64,000 nt of DNA from Mesorhizobium sp. SARCC-RB16n (GTDB lineage: Bacteria; Pseudomonadota; Alphaproteobacteria; Rhizobiales; Rhizobiaceae). The notes beneath the pieces are model-generated. The model worked only from the letters and a program-made list of their open reading frames with translations, was not told the origin of the DNA and ran no database searches. Made by a program: the position numbers and the translations under genes. Position 1 is the first letter of the stretch. Each line of letters opens with the position of its first letter. The stretch covers positions 62,001-126,000 of the forward strand of contig NZ_ML703253.1 of the NCBI RefSeq assembly GCF_008520305.1, given 5' to 3'. Below are positions 17,796 to 27,120 of this stretch, one piece after another.

Positions 17796-18662
17796 ATGAT
17801 CCCCGACACCGAGATCCAGACCGCCCTGCCGGCGCTTGGCCAAGGCAATACCGCCGTCATCACCGGCGCCGCCAGCGGCATTGGCCTTGCGGCGGCCAAA
17901 CGGCTGGCGCTGATGGGCATGAAGATCGTGCTCGCCGACATTGGCGGCCCGCGCCTCGACGATGCCTCTCGAGCCGTTTCTGCTATCGCCGGCGACGATG
18001 CCGTGCTTGCCGTTGCATCGGACGTGTCGAAGGCCGATGAGGTCGATCGTTTGGCCGATCGGGCATTCGGCGCCTTCGGCGACGTCTCGCTGCTCATGAA
18101 CAATGCCGGGGTCGGCGACAACCCGGGAAAACCCTGGGAAAACCGCGACGGCTGGAAACGGCTGCTCGACATCAATTTCTGGGGCATCGTGCATGGCGTC
18201 GAAGCCTTCGCGCCACGCATGCTGGCGTCGGCCAGGCCGGGCCTGATCGTCAACACCGGCTCCAAGCAAGGCATCACCACGCCGCCCGGCAACCTTGCCT
18301 ACAACGTTTCCAAGGCCGGCGTGAAGACCTTCACCGAGGGCCTGGCGCATGCGCTGAGGAACGAGCCCGGCGCCCGCCTGTCGGCACATCTGCTCATCCC
18401 CGGCTTCACCTATACCGGCCTGACCGAAGGCGCGACGGAAAAGCCGGCGGGAGCGTGGACCGGTGAGCAGGTGATTGATTTCATGCTGGAATCGCTGGTC
18501 AGGGGCGACTTCTACATCCTGTGTCCCGACAATGAGGTGGCGCGGCCGCTGGATGAAAAGCGCATGGCCTGGGCGATCGGCGACATCATCGAAAACCGTC
18601 CTGCCCTGTCGCGCTGGCATCCCGACCACAAGGATGTGTTCGCGGCGTTCATGAAAGGCTGA
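17796..18662 (+). CDS. short-chain dehydrogenase/reductase (SDR)
   Basis: The protein is a 288-residue classical SDR. The NAD(P)-binding TGAASGIG lies at about residues 24-31, LLMNNAGVG in the middle, the catalytic Ser region is NTGSKQG, and YNVSKAG gives the Tyr-Lys pair. The acceptor site after residue 195 (LIPGFTYTGLTEGATEKPAG) sets substrate specificity, which is unknown. AAGGA at 17779 is rather far from the ATG at 17796. It is convergent with the iron-permease-like gene, with only three bases between them. Confidence 0.85.
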   Translation: MIPDTEIQTALPALGQGNTAVITGAASGIGLAAAKRLALMGMKIVLADIGGPRLDDASRAVSAIAGDDAVLAVASDVSKADEVDRLADRAFGAFGDVSLLMNNAGVGDNPGKPWENRDGWKRLLDINFWGIVHGVEAFAPRMLASARPGLIVNTGSKQGITTPPGNLAYNVSKAGVKTFTEGLAHALRNEPGARLSAHLLIPGFTYTGLTEGATEKPAGAWTGEQVIDFMLESLVRGDFYILCPDNEVARPLDEKRMAWAIGDIIENRPALSRWHPDHKDVFAAFMKG

Positions 18663-18665
18663 GCC

Positions 18666-19091
18666 TCAAGCCGCGCTCTTTTTCGCGCCCCGCTTCTGGG
18701 CAACCGCCTTCTTGGCCGCCATGGCGGCGATCTTCTCGTCGTGCCGCTTAGCCGCCCGCTCGCATTTGTCGCGGATCTCCTCGACCTCCGATTCAGTCAG
18801 GTGTTCGATGCCGATAAAATTGTTGTGGCCCTCGCTGACTCGAATCAATTCATCGAGCTTGGCCTGGATCGCCGCGCCGTCACGGTTCTGGGTGTTCTGG
18901 ATGAGGAACACCATCAGGAATGTAATGATGGTCGTGCCGGTGTTGATCACCAGTTGCCAGGTGTCCGAGAAACCAAAGAATGGCCCGCTAACCGCCCAGA
19001 CGATGACGATCAGGCAGCAGCCAGCAAAGGTCAGCGGCAGGCCGGTTATATGGGCGACCCAGTTGGCGACCTTGGTGAAAAGCTTTTCCAT
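18666..19091 (-). CDS. low-affinity iron permease family protein
   Basis: The protein has 141 residues. Two membrane helices (GLPLTFAGCCLIVIVWAVSG and VINTGTTIITFLMVFLIQNT) are followed by the conserved QNTQNRDGAAIQAKLDELIR segment and a Lys/Ala-rich C-terminus. This is the bacterial form of the low-affinity iron permease (FET4-like) Pfam family. Iron transport by the bacterial members has not been firmly shown. The start ATG at 19091 has only a weak ribosome site. Confidence 0.8.
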   Translation of the reverse strand: MEKLFTKVANWVAHITGLPLTFAGCCLIVIVWAVSGPFFGFSDTWQLVINTGTTIITFLMVFLIQNTQNRDGAAIQAKLDELIRVSEGHNNFIGIEHLTESEVEEIRDKCERAAKRHDEKIAAMAAKKAVAQKRGAKKSAA

Positions 19092-19493
19092 GTATCGAGC
19101 ACCCCGCAATGTCTGCCGGCATGAGAAACAAGCGGCGGACCTTTGGGTTCCGATCGCGAAACGAATACAACCCGCACAATTCGATGCACGCGAAGCGAGC
19201 ATTCGGTACAAAACACACCTTATTGGTTCAACGTCATGATAACCGTGCAGGCAAGAGCCCTGTTCCTTCCGCTTCACAGCGGTTTACCTCTAGCCCCTTC
19301 CGCCGCGCCACCCCCGCATGGCGGAAGGGGTTTCATTCCGGAGCGCGCGGAGCATGGTTTCCCCAAAGCGCCGACCGGCACACGAACGCACCGTCGCCCC
19401 GCTTTCCCGAAATTTGCTTCGCAGCGACCGCCTCGCCTTGCTGATGGCCTGCGCGGCGGTCACCGCCAGGGCCGAATCGTTCTCTGCGGGAGC
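19092..19493. other. intergenic stretch with one strong hairpin
   Basis: This gap of about 400 bp between two minus-strand genes contains the hairpin at 19294-19330. I see no protein, tRNA or promoter that I can support. Confidence 0.4.
19294..19330. terminator. strong hairpin, terminator-like
   Basis: A perfect 11-bp stem, CCCCTTCCGCC with GGCGGAAGGGG, encloses a 15-base loop. A short T-rich run (TTTCATT) follows on the plus strand. It lies downstream of the acetyltransferase gene on the minus strand, where the T-run would be on the wrong side, so its direction is unclear. Confidence 0.45.
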
Positions 19494-20135
19494 TTAAATG
19501 GCGTCGTTTTCCCAGCGATCGAGGAAGGTCTCGATGGGCATTGCCTGCATGTCGGGAACCGCCCTGGCGAGTTTCTCGACCGGCCAGTCCCACCAGGCGA
19601 GAGCTTCGATCCGGGCCGCGACGTCCGTCGGGAAGCGAGCCCTGAGCGGCTTCGCCGGCACGCCGGCGACGATCGTGTAGGACGGCACGTCCCGCGTCAC
19701 CACCGCATTGGCGCCGATGACCGCGCCATTGCCGATGGCAATGCCAGGCAGGATGACCGCGCCATGGCCGATCCAGACATCATGGCCGATGGTCACGGCC
19801 TTCGACCGCCGCCGGTCGCGAAATGCGGCATCGACGCCCAGCCAGCGAAAATATTCGTTCGGCCGATAGCTGACTTTGTGCTGCGTCAGCCGCTCGATCG
19901 GATGCTCCAGCGCATTGATGCGGCTGTTGGCGGCGATGGAGCAGAATTTGCCGATCGTCGTATAAATCGCCTCGGCATGGCGTTCGAAATAGGAGAAATC
20001 GCCGACGATGACCTCGCGCAGAACAACACGTTCGCCGATCGCGGCGTAGCGGCCAAGCTTGCAGCCCTTCATCTCCGCCGTCGGATGGATGCGCGGCTCG
20101 GGGTCTTTCGCAACGAGATCTTCGGAACGGTCCAT
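19494..20135 (-). CDS. hexapeptide-repeat acetyltransferase, phosphonate-cluster type
   Basis: The protein is a 213-residue left-handed beta-helix acyltransferase. Hexapeptide repeats run through the middle (VTIGHDVWIGHGAVILPGIA, IGNGAVIGANAVVT) with the catalytic-type His in HDVWIGHG and the PSYTIVAGVPAKPLR ending. The N-terminal IGKFCSIAANSRINALEHP and the C-terminal ALAWWDWPVEKLARAVPD match the family found in phosphonate (phn) clusters (TIGR03308 type). No phn genes are adjacent here. The acyl acceptor is unknown. Confidence 0.8.
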   Translation of the reverse strand: MDRSEDLVAKDPEPRIHPTAEMKGCKLGRYAAIGERVVLREVIVGDFSYFERHAEAIYTTIGKFCSIAANSRINALEHPIERLTQHKVSYRPNEYFRWLGVDAAFRDRRRSKAVTIGHDVWIGHGAVILPGIAIGNGAVIGANAVVTRDVPSYTIVAGVPAKPLRARFPTDVAARIEALAWWDWPVEKLARAVPDMQAMPIETFLDRWENDAI

Positions 20136-20219
20136 GCCGGCGGCTTTACGTCAGAGCGATTGGTCCCGCAAGCGGGGCCAATCATCGGTCAGAACAGTAC
20201 CGGGAAAAGTCCAACCCGC

Positions 20220-20753
20220 CTATTTCGGCTTGCTGTTGCTCCACACCACGCTCTGGCCGTAGAGCGGCACCGTGGTAACCGACATCTTGGCGGAACCGTT
20301 CTGCACCTGGCGCGAGTGCGACAGATAGATCAGCGTCTCGTTCTTCTTGTCGTATACGCGGTTCACCACCTGCTTCTTCCAGATCAGGCTGAGGCCTTGT
20401 TTGAACACCTCCTCGCCGCCCTCGCTCATATCGATGTCGCCGATGGTGATCGGGCCGGTCTGGCGGCACGAGATCGAGGAATCGCTGGGATCCTCGAACC
20501 AGTTGCCCTTGTGCAGGCGGTCGATGACGCTTCGGTCGAAATAGGCGACATGGCAGGTCACCCCATCGACCTTGGGGTCCTTGATCGCGTCGATCATGAT
20601 GTCGTTGCCGACCCAGTCGACGCCGACCTTGCCGACTTCCTCGGCGAGGGCGCTACCGGCGCCAAACAGGACGCAGGCGGCCAACGCGCCGCCGATCAGT
20701 TTTCGCCCAGCCAGTTTTCGCCCAGTCCGTTCGAGCCCAATCAGTTCGAGCAA
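20220..20753 (-). CDS. creA: CreA family protein
   Basis: The protein has 177 residues. A signal peptide (LIGGALAACVLFGAGSALA) is followed by the CreA core: EEVGKVGVDWVGNDIMIDAI, CHVAYFDRS, SDSSISCRQTGPI and NETLIYLSHSRQ. CreA is a conserved proteobacterial periplasmic protein without a settled function. Translation probably starts at a TTG (20753), five bases after GAGGAGG. The first 20 residues are encoded by four imperfect 15-nt repeats, giving LELIG-LERTG-RKLAG-RKLIG. Confidence 0.82.
   Translation of the reverse strand: MLELIGLERTGRKLAGRKLIGGALAACVLFGAGSALAEEVGKVGVDWVGNDIMIDAIKDPKVDGVTCHVAYFDRSVIDRLHKGNWFEDPSDSSISCRQTGPITIGDIDMSEGGEEVFKQGLSLIWKKQVVNRVYDKKNETLIYLSHSRQVQNGSAKMSVTTVPLYGQSVVWSNSKPK
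20693..20753 (-). repeat. 15-nt tandem repeat in the creA leader
   Basis: Reading the minus strand, four units follow each other: CTCGAACTGATTGGG, CTCGAACGGACTGGG, CGAAAACTGGCTGGG and CGAAAACTGATCGGC. They encode five-residue blocks at the start of the CreA signal peptide, so copy-number change would keep the frame. Confidence 0.7.
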
Positions 20754-20947
20754 AGAAGCCTCCTCGGTTCGAGTTGCCGGTCTCAGGTGGGGCGGACTGT
20801 GCGGCTTTGCAAGCAGATGCGTCAACACCGCGGCGGTTGCGGCAACGCGGCACTTTGCCGTGCGGAGCCAAACCGCTAAGACTGTGGCCGAACAAGAGGC
20901 GCACGGTTTTGGTCGGCGCGCCATGACATTACGGACGGACTTTTCTG

Positions 20948-21526
20948 ATGATGCGTTCTATCCTGGTCGGCATTCTCGTCTTGATGGCCGCCGGCATCGG
21001 CTGGCTGACGTTCGACTGGTATCGCGGCCACTATGGCGGCGAACCGTTCGGCGCTTCTTTCACCCTGGTCGACCAGAAAGGCGCACCGATCACCGAGGCC
21101 GCTTTCCGGGGCCAGCCCAGCGTCGTCTTCTTTGGCTTCACCCATTGCCCCGAGGTCTGCCCAACGACGCTGTTCGAGCTCTCCGGCTGGCTGAAGTCGC
21201 TCGGCGACGACGGCAAGAACCTGCATGCCTATTTCGTCTCGGTCGATCCAGAGCGTGACACGCCGCAGGTCATGAACGCCTATGTCAGCAATTTCTCCGA
21301 CCGCATCACCGGCATCACCGGCGACCCGGACAAGGTCCATGCCATGGCCAAGGCGTTCGGCATCTATTGGAAGAAAGTCGACACCGGCGACGGTGATTAC
21401 ACCATGGACCACACCGCCTCGGTGCTGCTGCTCAACGCCAAGGGCGACTTCGCGGGCACGATCGCCTACGGCGAGAATGCCAGCACGGCCGTGGAGAAGC
21501 TGAAGCGCCTTGCCGCGAAGGGCTGA
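20948..21526 (+). CDS. SCO1/SenC family copper chaperone
   Basis: The protein has 192 residues. One N-terminal membrane anchor ([18 protein letters not shown]) places a thioredoxin-fold domain in the periplasm. The copper ligands are present: [18 protein letters not shown] gives the CxxxC pair, and [12 protein letters not shown] gives the His. SCO proteins deliver copper to the CuA centre of cytochrome c oxidase. The gene ends 10 bases before prmA and is probably co-transcribed with it. ATGs at 20948 and 20951 are adjacent and either may be used. Confidence 0.88.
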   Translation: MMRSILVGILVLMAAGIGWLTFDWYRGHYGGEPFGASFTLVDQKGAPITEAAFRGQPSVVFFGFTHCPEVCPTTLFELSGWLKSLGDDGKNLHAYFVSVDPERDTPQVMNAYVSNFSDRITGITGDPDKVHAMAKAFGIYWKKVDTGDGDYTMDHTASVLLLNAKGDFAGTIAYGENASTAVEKLKRLAAKG

Positions 21527-21536
21527 CAAAACTCGC

Positions 21537-22409
21537 ATGACCCAGACCCGGCTCCATTTCACCACCGGAAAGATCGAGGCTGAACGCATTTTCGCGGCGC
21601 TCGAAACCGCCTTCGAGGATCAAGGCCTGCCGATCGCGGTGCTGGAGGTCGACGAAGACGCCGACATCCACGAGGTCTCGCTCTACGCCGATGGTGACGT
21701 CGACGCGGCCGAAGCGCGGCTGAAGGACATTCTCGCCGGCCTCGCTTTGTCGAGACCGGTCGAGCGCGAAGCGCTGCCCGACATCGACTGGGTGGCGCGT
21801 TCTCTGGAAGGCCTGAAGCCGGTGCGCGCCGGCCGTTTCTTCGTCCATGGTGCGCATGACAGCAGGAAGCGTCGCAGCGGCGAACTCGCCATCGAGATAG
21901 AGGCGGGCCTTGCCTTCGGCACTGGCCATCACGGCACCACCGCCGGATGCCTCGAAATGCTGGAGAACGTCGTGCGCCGCGAGCACCCGCGCAACGCGCT
22001 CGACCTCGGCACCGGCAGCGCCGTGCTGGCGATCGCCGTCGCCAAGCTGGCGCATATTCCGGTGCTGGCCACCGACATCGATCCGGTGGCGGTCAAGGTC
22101 GCCGCCGCCAATGCGCGGCTCAATCACGTCAAGGCACTCATCGAGGCGGTGACCGCGCCGGGCTTTCATCATCCGATCTTTGCCAGGCGCGCGCCCTTCG
22201 ACCTCATCGTCGCCAACATATTGGCGCGGCCGCTGATGCGGCTGGCGCCGCAAATGGCAAGGCATATCGCGCTTGGCGGCTCGATCGTCCTGTCAGGCAT
22301 TCTCGATCGCCAGCGCGACGCGGTGATCTCGGCCTATGTCGGCCAGAACTTCCGCCACGTGAAAACCCTGCATCGCGAGGGCTGGGTGACGATCCACCTC
22401 AAGCACTGA
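21537..22409 (+). CDS. prmA: ribosomal protein L11 methyltransferase
   Basis: The protein has 290 residues. It uses S-adenosylmethionine to methylate ribosomal protein L11. The N-terminal substrate-recognition domain is followed by the Rossmann fold: [16 protein letters not shown], the SAM-binding [25 protein letters not shown], and the NILARPL motif that replaces NPPY in this family. The start at 21537 lies ten bases after the SCO gene stop; no strong ribosome site is seen, which fits translational coupling. Confidence 0.9.
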   Translation: MTQTRLHFTTGKIEAERIFAALETAFEDQGLPIAVLEVDEDADIHEVSLYADGDVDAAEARLKDILAGLALSRPVEREALPDIDWVARSLEGLKPVRAGRFFVHGAHDSRKRRSGELAIEIEAGLAFGTGHHGTTAGCLEMLENVVRREHPRNALDLGTGSAVLAIAVAKLAHIPVLATDIDPVAVKVAAANARLNHVKALIEAVTAPGFHHPIFARRAPFDLIVANILARPLMRLAPQMARHIALGGSIVLSGILDRQRDAVISAYVGQNFRHVKTLHREGWVTIHLKH

Positions 22410-23071
22410 GGTTGCGCGGCAGCGTTATCTCTTGTTCCGACCTAAATTGGGCAAAGCGACGGAGTTGGACATGCGGTCACAGCCGACAGCTTCTCGTGCT
22501 TCACAAGTTTCGGCCGTTCATATGTCTTTTTCATGAGAACCCCCGTTGTCCCTCGAATGACAAGTTTGCCTTGCGCCGGCAAAGACAGTCAACCGGAACA
22601 GCTAAATTAGGCCGAACTTAACCCACCGGTGTTGCCGATTGGCTATGGACACCAAGCGCTTCTGACGCCGAAAAAATGACCTCTCGCACCAGCTTGGCAC
22701 GGAGTCCGACCTCGGTCAGATCGTCCGCTCGCCTCAGCCTTCCGTTTAGAACTTGATGCCCAGATTGGCCCTGAAGCCATTGTCGAAGGCGTCAGGTCCG
22801 AACTGGCCGGCATAGGACAGGCCGAGTGTGGCGTTCTGCGCCGAAACCACGCAATGGTGAGCTCCAAAAGGAAATCCGCGCGGGTCCGTTGCGAATTTGC
22901 ATCAATGGATATTTGCCGAAGCGCGCACGGTTCTTCGGCATGGCTGGACCAAGCGCGATCGGTTGTCAGCCAGGCGACGCTGTAGCAGTTTGCGCCGGCT
23001 GGAAATCGATTCCGATTTACAGCCCCATAGGTTACGGTCGCGCGAATACCGCGAATACCAGGAGGCTCATC
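22410..23071. other. 660-bp stretch holding only a gene remnant
   Basis: Between prmA and pepP I find only the autotransporter remnant (22746-22853) and a short direct repeat of CGCGAATAC just before the pepP ribosome site. Open frames here are not protein-like. Confidence 0.5.
22746..22853 (-). pseudogene. C-terminal remnant of an autotransporter beta-barrel
   Basis: On the minus strand, a short frame reads VSAQNATLGLSYAGQF, then GPDAFDNGFRANLGIKF and a stop. This is the typical last two strands of an outer-membrane autotransporter domain, with the terminal Phe recognised by the BAM complex. No start or passenger domain remains upstream, where pepP now begins, so it is a deletion relic. Confidence 0.55.
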
Positions 23072-24916
23072 ATGTTCCAGACCTTCGATTCCGCGGGCGA
23101 CCCGGCGGTCGGCAAGCCGCGCGTGGCGCTGCTGCGCCAGTGGCTGGCCGCGAATGGCCTCGACGGCTTCATCATTCCGCGCGCCGACGAGCACCAGGGC
23201 GAATATGTCGCCGATCGTTCTGCGCGGCTGAAATGGCTGACCGGCTTCAGCGGCTCGGCCGGCGTCGCCGTGGTGCTGCGCGACCGCGCCTTTGTCTTCG
23301 TCGACGGCCGCTACACGCTGCAGGTGCGCAACGAAGTCGATCTCGACATCTTTTCGATCGAGAGCCTGGTCGACAACCCGCCCGCGGTCTGGCTCAGGGA
23401 TAACATCGGCAAGGGCGCGCGGCTGGGCTTCGATCCCTGGCTGCACACGATCGGCGAAGTCAAGGCGCTGCAGGCCTCAGCCGACAAGACCGGCGCGGTG
23501 CTCGTTCCGCTCGACAGGAACCCGATCGACATCATCTGGAAGGATCAGCCCGCCGCACCCGTGACTCCCGTCGAGCTGCACCCGATCGGCTTTGCCGGCG
23601 AACTCGCCAAGGACAAGCTCGCGCGGCTGGCGGCGGCGATCGGCAAGGACGGCGCCACCCATGCGGTGCTGACCGACCCCTCCTCCATCGCCTGGGCCTT
23701 CAACATCCGTGGCGGCGACGTGCCGCACACGCCGCTGGCGCTCGGCTTCGCCATCCTCGCCGCCGACGGATCGCACCAGCTGTTCATGGACAGCCGCAAG
23801 TTCTCGCGTCAGGTGGCGGCTTATCTCACGCAGCTCGCCGATCCCCATGAGCCCGGCGAATTCGAAGCCGCGATCGTGGCGCTTGCAAAAAGCGGCGCGA
23901 AAATCGCGCTCGATCCGGTGCTGGCGGCCGACCGGCTGCGCATGCTGGTCGAGGACAATGGCGGCACGGTGATTGCCGCGCCCGACCCTGCCCGCATCCC
24001 GCGCGCCACCAAAAACCAGGCTGAGATCAACGGCTCGCGCGCCGCGCATCGCCGCGACGGCGCGGCGATGGCCAAGCTGTTGTGCTGGCTGGAGCGCCAG
24101 AAACCCGGCTCCCTCGACGAGATCGCGGTCGTCACCAGGCTGGAAGAGACCCGCCGGCAGACCGGCGAGGAAACGCAGATGCCGCTGCGCGACGTGTCCT
24201 TCGACACCATTTCCGGCGCCGGCCCGAACGGCGCCATCATGCACTACCGCGTCTCGCGCGCCACCAGCCGCACACTGCAGGCCGGCGAACTCTTCCTGCT
24301 CGATTCCGGCGCGCAATACCAGGACGGCACGACAGACATCACCCGCACCGTGCCGATCGGCCAGCCGACCGAAGAGATGCGCGAACGCTTCACGCTGGTG
24401 CTGAAAGGCATGATCGGCATTTCGATGCTACGCTTCCCCGCCGGCACGCGCGGCTCGGAAATCGATGCGGTGGCCCGCATGGCGCTGTGGAAGCATGGCT
24501 GCGACTTCGCCCATGGCACCGGCCATGGCGTAGGCTCGTACCTGGCCGTGCATGAGGGGCCGCAGCGCATCGCCCGCACTGGCACCGAAAAGCTGCTCGA
24601 GGGCATGATGCTGTCCAACGAGCCCGGCTACTACAAGGAAGGCTCCTACGGCATCCGCATAGAGAACCTCATCCTGGTGACGCCGGCCGAACAGATCGAG
24701 GGCGGCGACATCGCCATGCACGGTTTCGAAACGCTGACGCTGGCGCCGATCGACGTCAGGCTGGTGCGCACCGATCTGCTGACGCGTGACGAACTGCACT
24801 GGCTCGACACCTATCATGCCCGCGTGCTGGCCGAGATCGGACCGATGCTCGACGGCGAAACGCTGGCCTGGCTGGAAAAGGCGACGGCACCGCTGCCGCA
24901 CGACGCGAAGATTTGA
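23072..24916 (+). CDS. pepP: Xaa-Pro aminopeptidase P (M24B family)
   Basis: The 614-residue protein has the long three-domain layout of aminopeptidase P: two creatinase-like N-terminal domains and a C-terminal pita-bread metallopeptidase. Metal ligands are visible: LLDSGAQYQDGTTDITRT supplies two Asp, FAHGTGHGVGS the His, LSNEPGYY and GIRIEN the two Glu. It removes N-terminal residues that precede proline. The ATG at 23072 has an AGGAGG site six bases upstream; the longer upstream frame is not part of the protein. Confidence 0.9.
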   Translation: MFQTFDSAGDPAVGKPRVALLRQWLAANGLDGFIIPRADEHQGEYVADRSARLKWLTGFSGSAGVAVVLRDRAFVFVDGRYTLQVRNEVDLDIFSIESLVDNPPAVWLRDNIGKGARLGFDPWLHTIGEVKALQASADKTGAVLVPLDRNPIDIIWKDQPAAPVTPVELHPIGFAGELAKDKLARLAAAIGKDGATHAVLTDPSSIAWAFNIRGGDVPHTPLALGFAILAADGSHQLFMDSRKFSRQVAAYLTQLADPHEPGEFEAAIVALAKSGAKIALDPVLAADRLRMLVEDNGGTVIAAPDPARIPRATKNQAEINGSRAAHRRDGAAMAKLLCWLERQKPGSLDEIAVVTRLEETRRQTGEETQMPLRDVSFDTISGAGPNGAIMHYRVSRATSRTLQAGELFLLDSGAQYQDGTTDITRTVPIGQPTEEMRERFTLVLKGMIGISMLRFPAGTRGSEIDAVARMALWKHGCDFAHGTGHGVGSYLAVHEGPQRIARTGTEKLLEGMMLSNEPGYYKEGSYGIRIENLILVTPAEQIEGGDIAMHGFETLTLAPIDVRLVRTDLLTRDELHWLDTYHARVLAEIGPMLDGETLAWLEKATAPLPHDAKI

Positions 24917-24997
24917 TCTGAACAAGGCGTTGACCAGATATCGACCTGCAACGATCGCTTAAAAGTCGCTGGATCGCCCACTAGGCAAGCCTAAGGC

Positions 24998-27100
24998 ATG
25001 GAACAGGAAACTATTCCCGAAGGGCAAAACCCGCGATCGTCTGCCGAAATCTTTGCAGACCTACGCGTGCTGACGCAAAGCGCTGGGTCTCTGCACGAAA
25101 TCTCCGCTATCATTTATCGCGATTGGGTCGTCACGGTCGACACTCAGGAGGGCCGAGTAACAGATGATCCAGAATATCGATGGTCCACGTCAAAGCTTAA
25201 TAAGAACGAGCTTTTGCTATTGTTAGGCCTATGCGTTCAGTCGCAGAGTGATTTAAATTATTTGGTGCTGGCGGCTGACGACAATTTTGCGGTGCAAGCC
25301 GACCAACTTCTCCGCGAGCTTCACGATCGCATTTTACAGGATAGTGCGCCCGCATTCGAAGCGGACACGGAGACATTTATCGCACGCCCTGAGTCGATTG
25401 GGCTCGTTGCGCGCGAGGCGATCTATTACGGCGCCGAGAGTCTATACTTGCACCAATTTTTAGGCTTCACGCGGCAACGCTACCGAGAAGACGCGATATG
25501 GTTGTTGCAGAATGCTGGCCTCTCAATCCTTCCAATTATCGAGATCGCGAAATTCATCGTTGATCGTATCAATACCCAAATGACGGCCATGGGCTATATG
25601 CGCAAAGAAGGCCGCAAGTTTACCCAAGGCGACCTGACAAATAGCCTCCTGATTTCGAAGTCGGATATTCAAAAGAAGTTCGGGCAGAAGGCAAACGCAT
25701 TCTTCACGCGCTTCACCACTCCCGCCACGGGGACGAACGCCAGCTTCGTCGATCCATTTGCGATCAATCAAGTGGCCGTCGCACCGATCATCGACCTCGG
25801 CGAACACCTCTATGTGCCGAGCCAATACCGGCTTTTCGAGACTATCTACGAGAGCCCGTTCTACTGGATGATGGCCGACAAGTCATATCGCGACACAGCT
25901 GCATTGCATCGAGGGGCATTCCTCGAAAGAGCTACAGCTCGCATTTTTCGTTCGGTCTTTGGTGCGGAGAATGTTTACGAGAACGTGACTATCCGCGATG
26001 GATCGAAAGACATTGCCGGCGAAATCGACGTGCTCGTTGTCTACGGTGAGTTCATCCTTGTTACGCAGGCAAAATCGAAGCGCGTGACCTTGAAAGCGCG
26101 TGCCGGCGATACGGACGCATTGAAGACAGACTTTGAAGGCGCGATCCAAGCTCCCTACCGGCAGGCGGTCGAATGCGCGAAATTGATCCGCAAAGGCGCT
26201 GACTGCATCACGCAGGAAGGCAAAGTCCTCACTTTCCATTCCCTGCCACGCATCTTTCCGGTCGTGATCCTCAGCGACCCTTTCCCAGCTTCAACCTTTC
26301 TCTCTGGCACGATGCTTGAGCGCGGCGACGATATCGCTCCTGTCGTCTGGGACCTAGGCGTACTGGACTGCGTCGCCCGGCTTCTGCCCACTCCGATCGA
26401 AATGATCTTTTACCTGAAGAGCAGGTCAGAGGTCTTCGATAAGGTACTTTCGGACAGCGAGTACAATTTCCTCGGATATCATATCCGAGCCAAGCTCGCG
26501 CTGTCCGATGAGTTTGACATGATGATGTTGGAGCGGGATTTCGCAACCGTCGTCGACGACTACATGATCACAGCCGACTTGGGGATCATGGCGGAACGAC
26601 CGCTTGGGATTCTGGAGCGCCTTAAGATACCTGCCATCTCCGATCTGCTTGCTGCGCTGAAAACCGCCGAGCCGAGGATAGCGTCAATGGTGATCGACCT
26701 TTACGATTTTTCCAGTGCAGCGCTTGAGGATTTGTCGGCCACCATCATAGAGCTTCGAAAGGAAATAACCTCGACCGGCAAAGCGATAAAAGCATTCTCG
26801 ATCCCGACCGCAACCGGCGGCCTCACCTATGCCGTTACGCAAAAGCGCGATTCGAACGCCGCGCAAGCCGCCCAAGCGATCGGTGCCAAACACAAGTACG
26901 ACAGCAAGAGCGATCGATGGTACGTCATCTTAGACAGTGTCGAGACCGACATTCCTATTGATGGACTACTTCCACTGGTTTGGCCTTGGAAAGAAGATGA
27001 GCAGGAGGCACAGAATTCTGATCGGATCGCCAAGCTCTTCAAATCGCGGCAAGAAATCAGAAGGGTGGGCGACGCTGCGATTGCAAAGAAACGGCGATAG
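24998..27100 (+). CDS. large unknown protein with PD-(D/E)XK nuclease-like core
   Basis: The protein has 700 residues and I cannot name it. The centre carries a probable PD-(D/E)XK site: a Glu in RGAFLERATARIF (about 310-322), GEIDVLVVYGE with Asp about 344, and QAKSK with Gln 357 and Lys 359, the QxK variant seen in NERD and Mrr-type nucleases. N- and C-terminal parts are helical with no known domain. Its composition is less GC-rich than neighbours and it stands alone between housekeeping genes, which suggests acquisition. A defence or DNA-processing role is inference. Confidence 0.6.
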   Translation: MEQETIPEGQNPRSSAEIFADLRVLTQSAGSLHEISAIIYRDWVVTVDTQEGRVTDDPEYRWSTSKLNKNELLLLLGLCVQSQSDLNYLVLAADDNFAVQADQLLRELHDRILQDSAPAFEADTETFIARPESIGLVAREAIYYGAESLYLHQFLGFTRQRYREDAIWLLQNAGLSILPIIEIAKFIVDRINTQMTAMGYMRKEGRKFTQGDLTNSLLISKSDIQKKFGQKANAFFTRFTTPATGTNASFVDPFAINQVAVAPIIDLGEHLYVPSQYRLFETIYESPFYWMMADKSYRDTAALHRGAFLERATARIFRSVFGAENVYENVTIRDGSKDIAGEIDVLVVYGEFILVTQAKSKRVTLKARAGDTDALKTDFEGAIQAPYRQAVECAKLIRKGADCITQEGKVLTFHSLPRIFPVVILSDPFPASTFLSGTMLERGDDIAPVVWDLGVLDCVARLLPTPIEMIFYLKSRSEVFDKVLSDSEYNFLGYHIRAKLALSDEFDMMMLERDFATVVDDYMITADLGIMAERPLGILERLKIPAISDLLAALKTAEPRIASMVIDLYDFSSAALEDLSATIIELRKEITSTGKAIKAFSIPTATGGLTYAVTQKRDSNAAQAAQAIGAKHKYDSKSDRWYVILDSVETDIPIDGLLPLVWPWKEDEQEAQNSDRIAKLFKSRQEIRRVGDAAIAKKRR

Positions 27101-27120
27101 GCGTGCCACGGCTGCTCCGT

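Noticed and set aside
19143-20879. Plus-strand 578-codon frame across the acetyltransferase and creA region
   Set aside because: It is antisense to two recognised genes and has no protein-like segments.
22643-23446. Minus-strand open frame of 267 codons across the prmA-pepP gap
   Set aside because: It runs antisense into pepP and is not in the frame of the autotransporter remnant.
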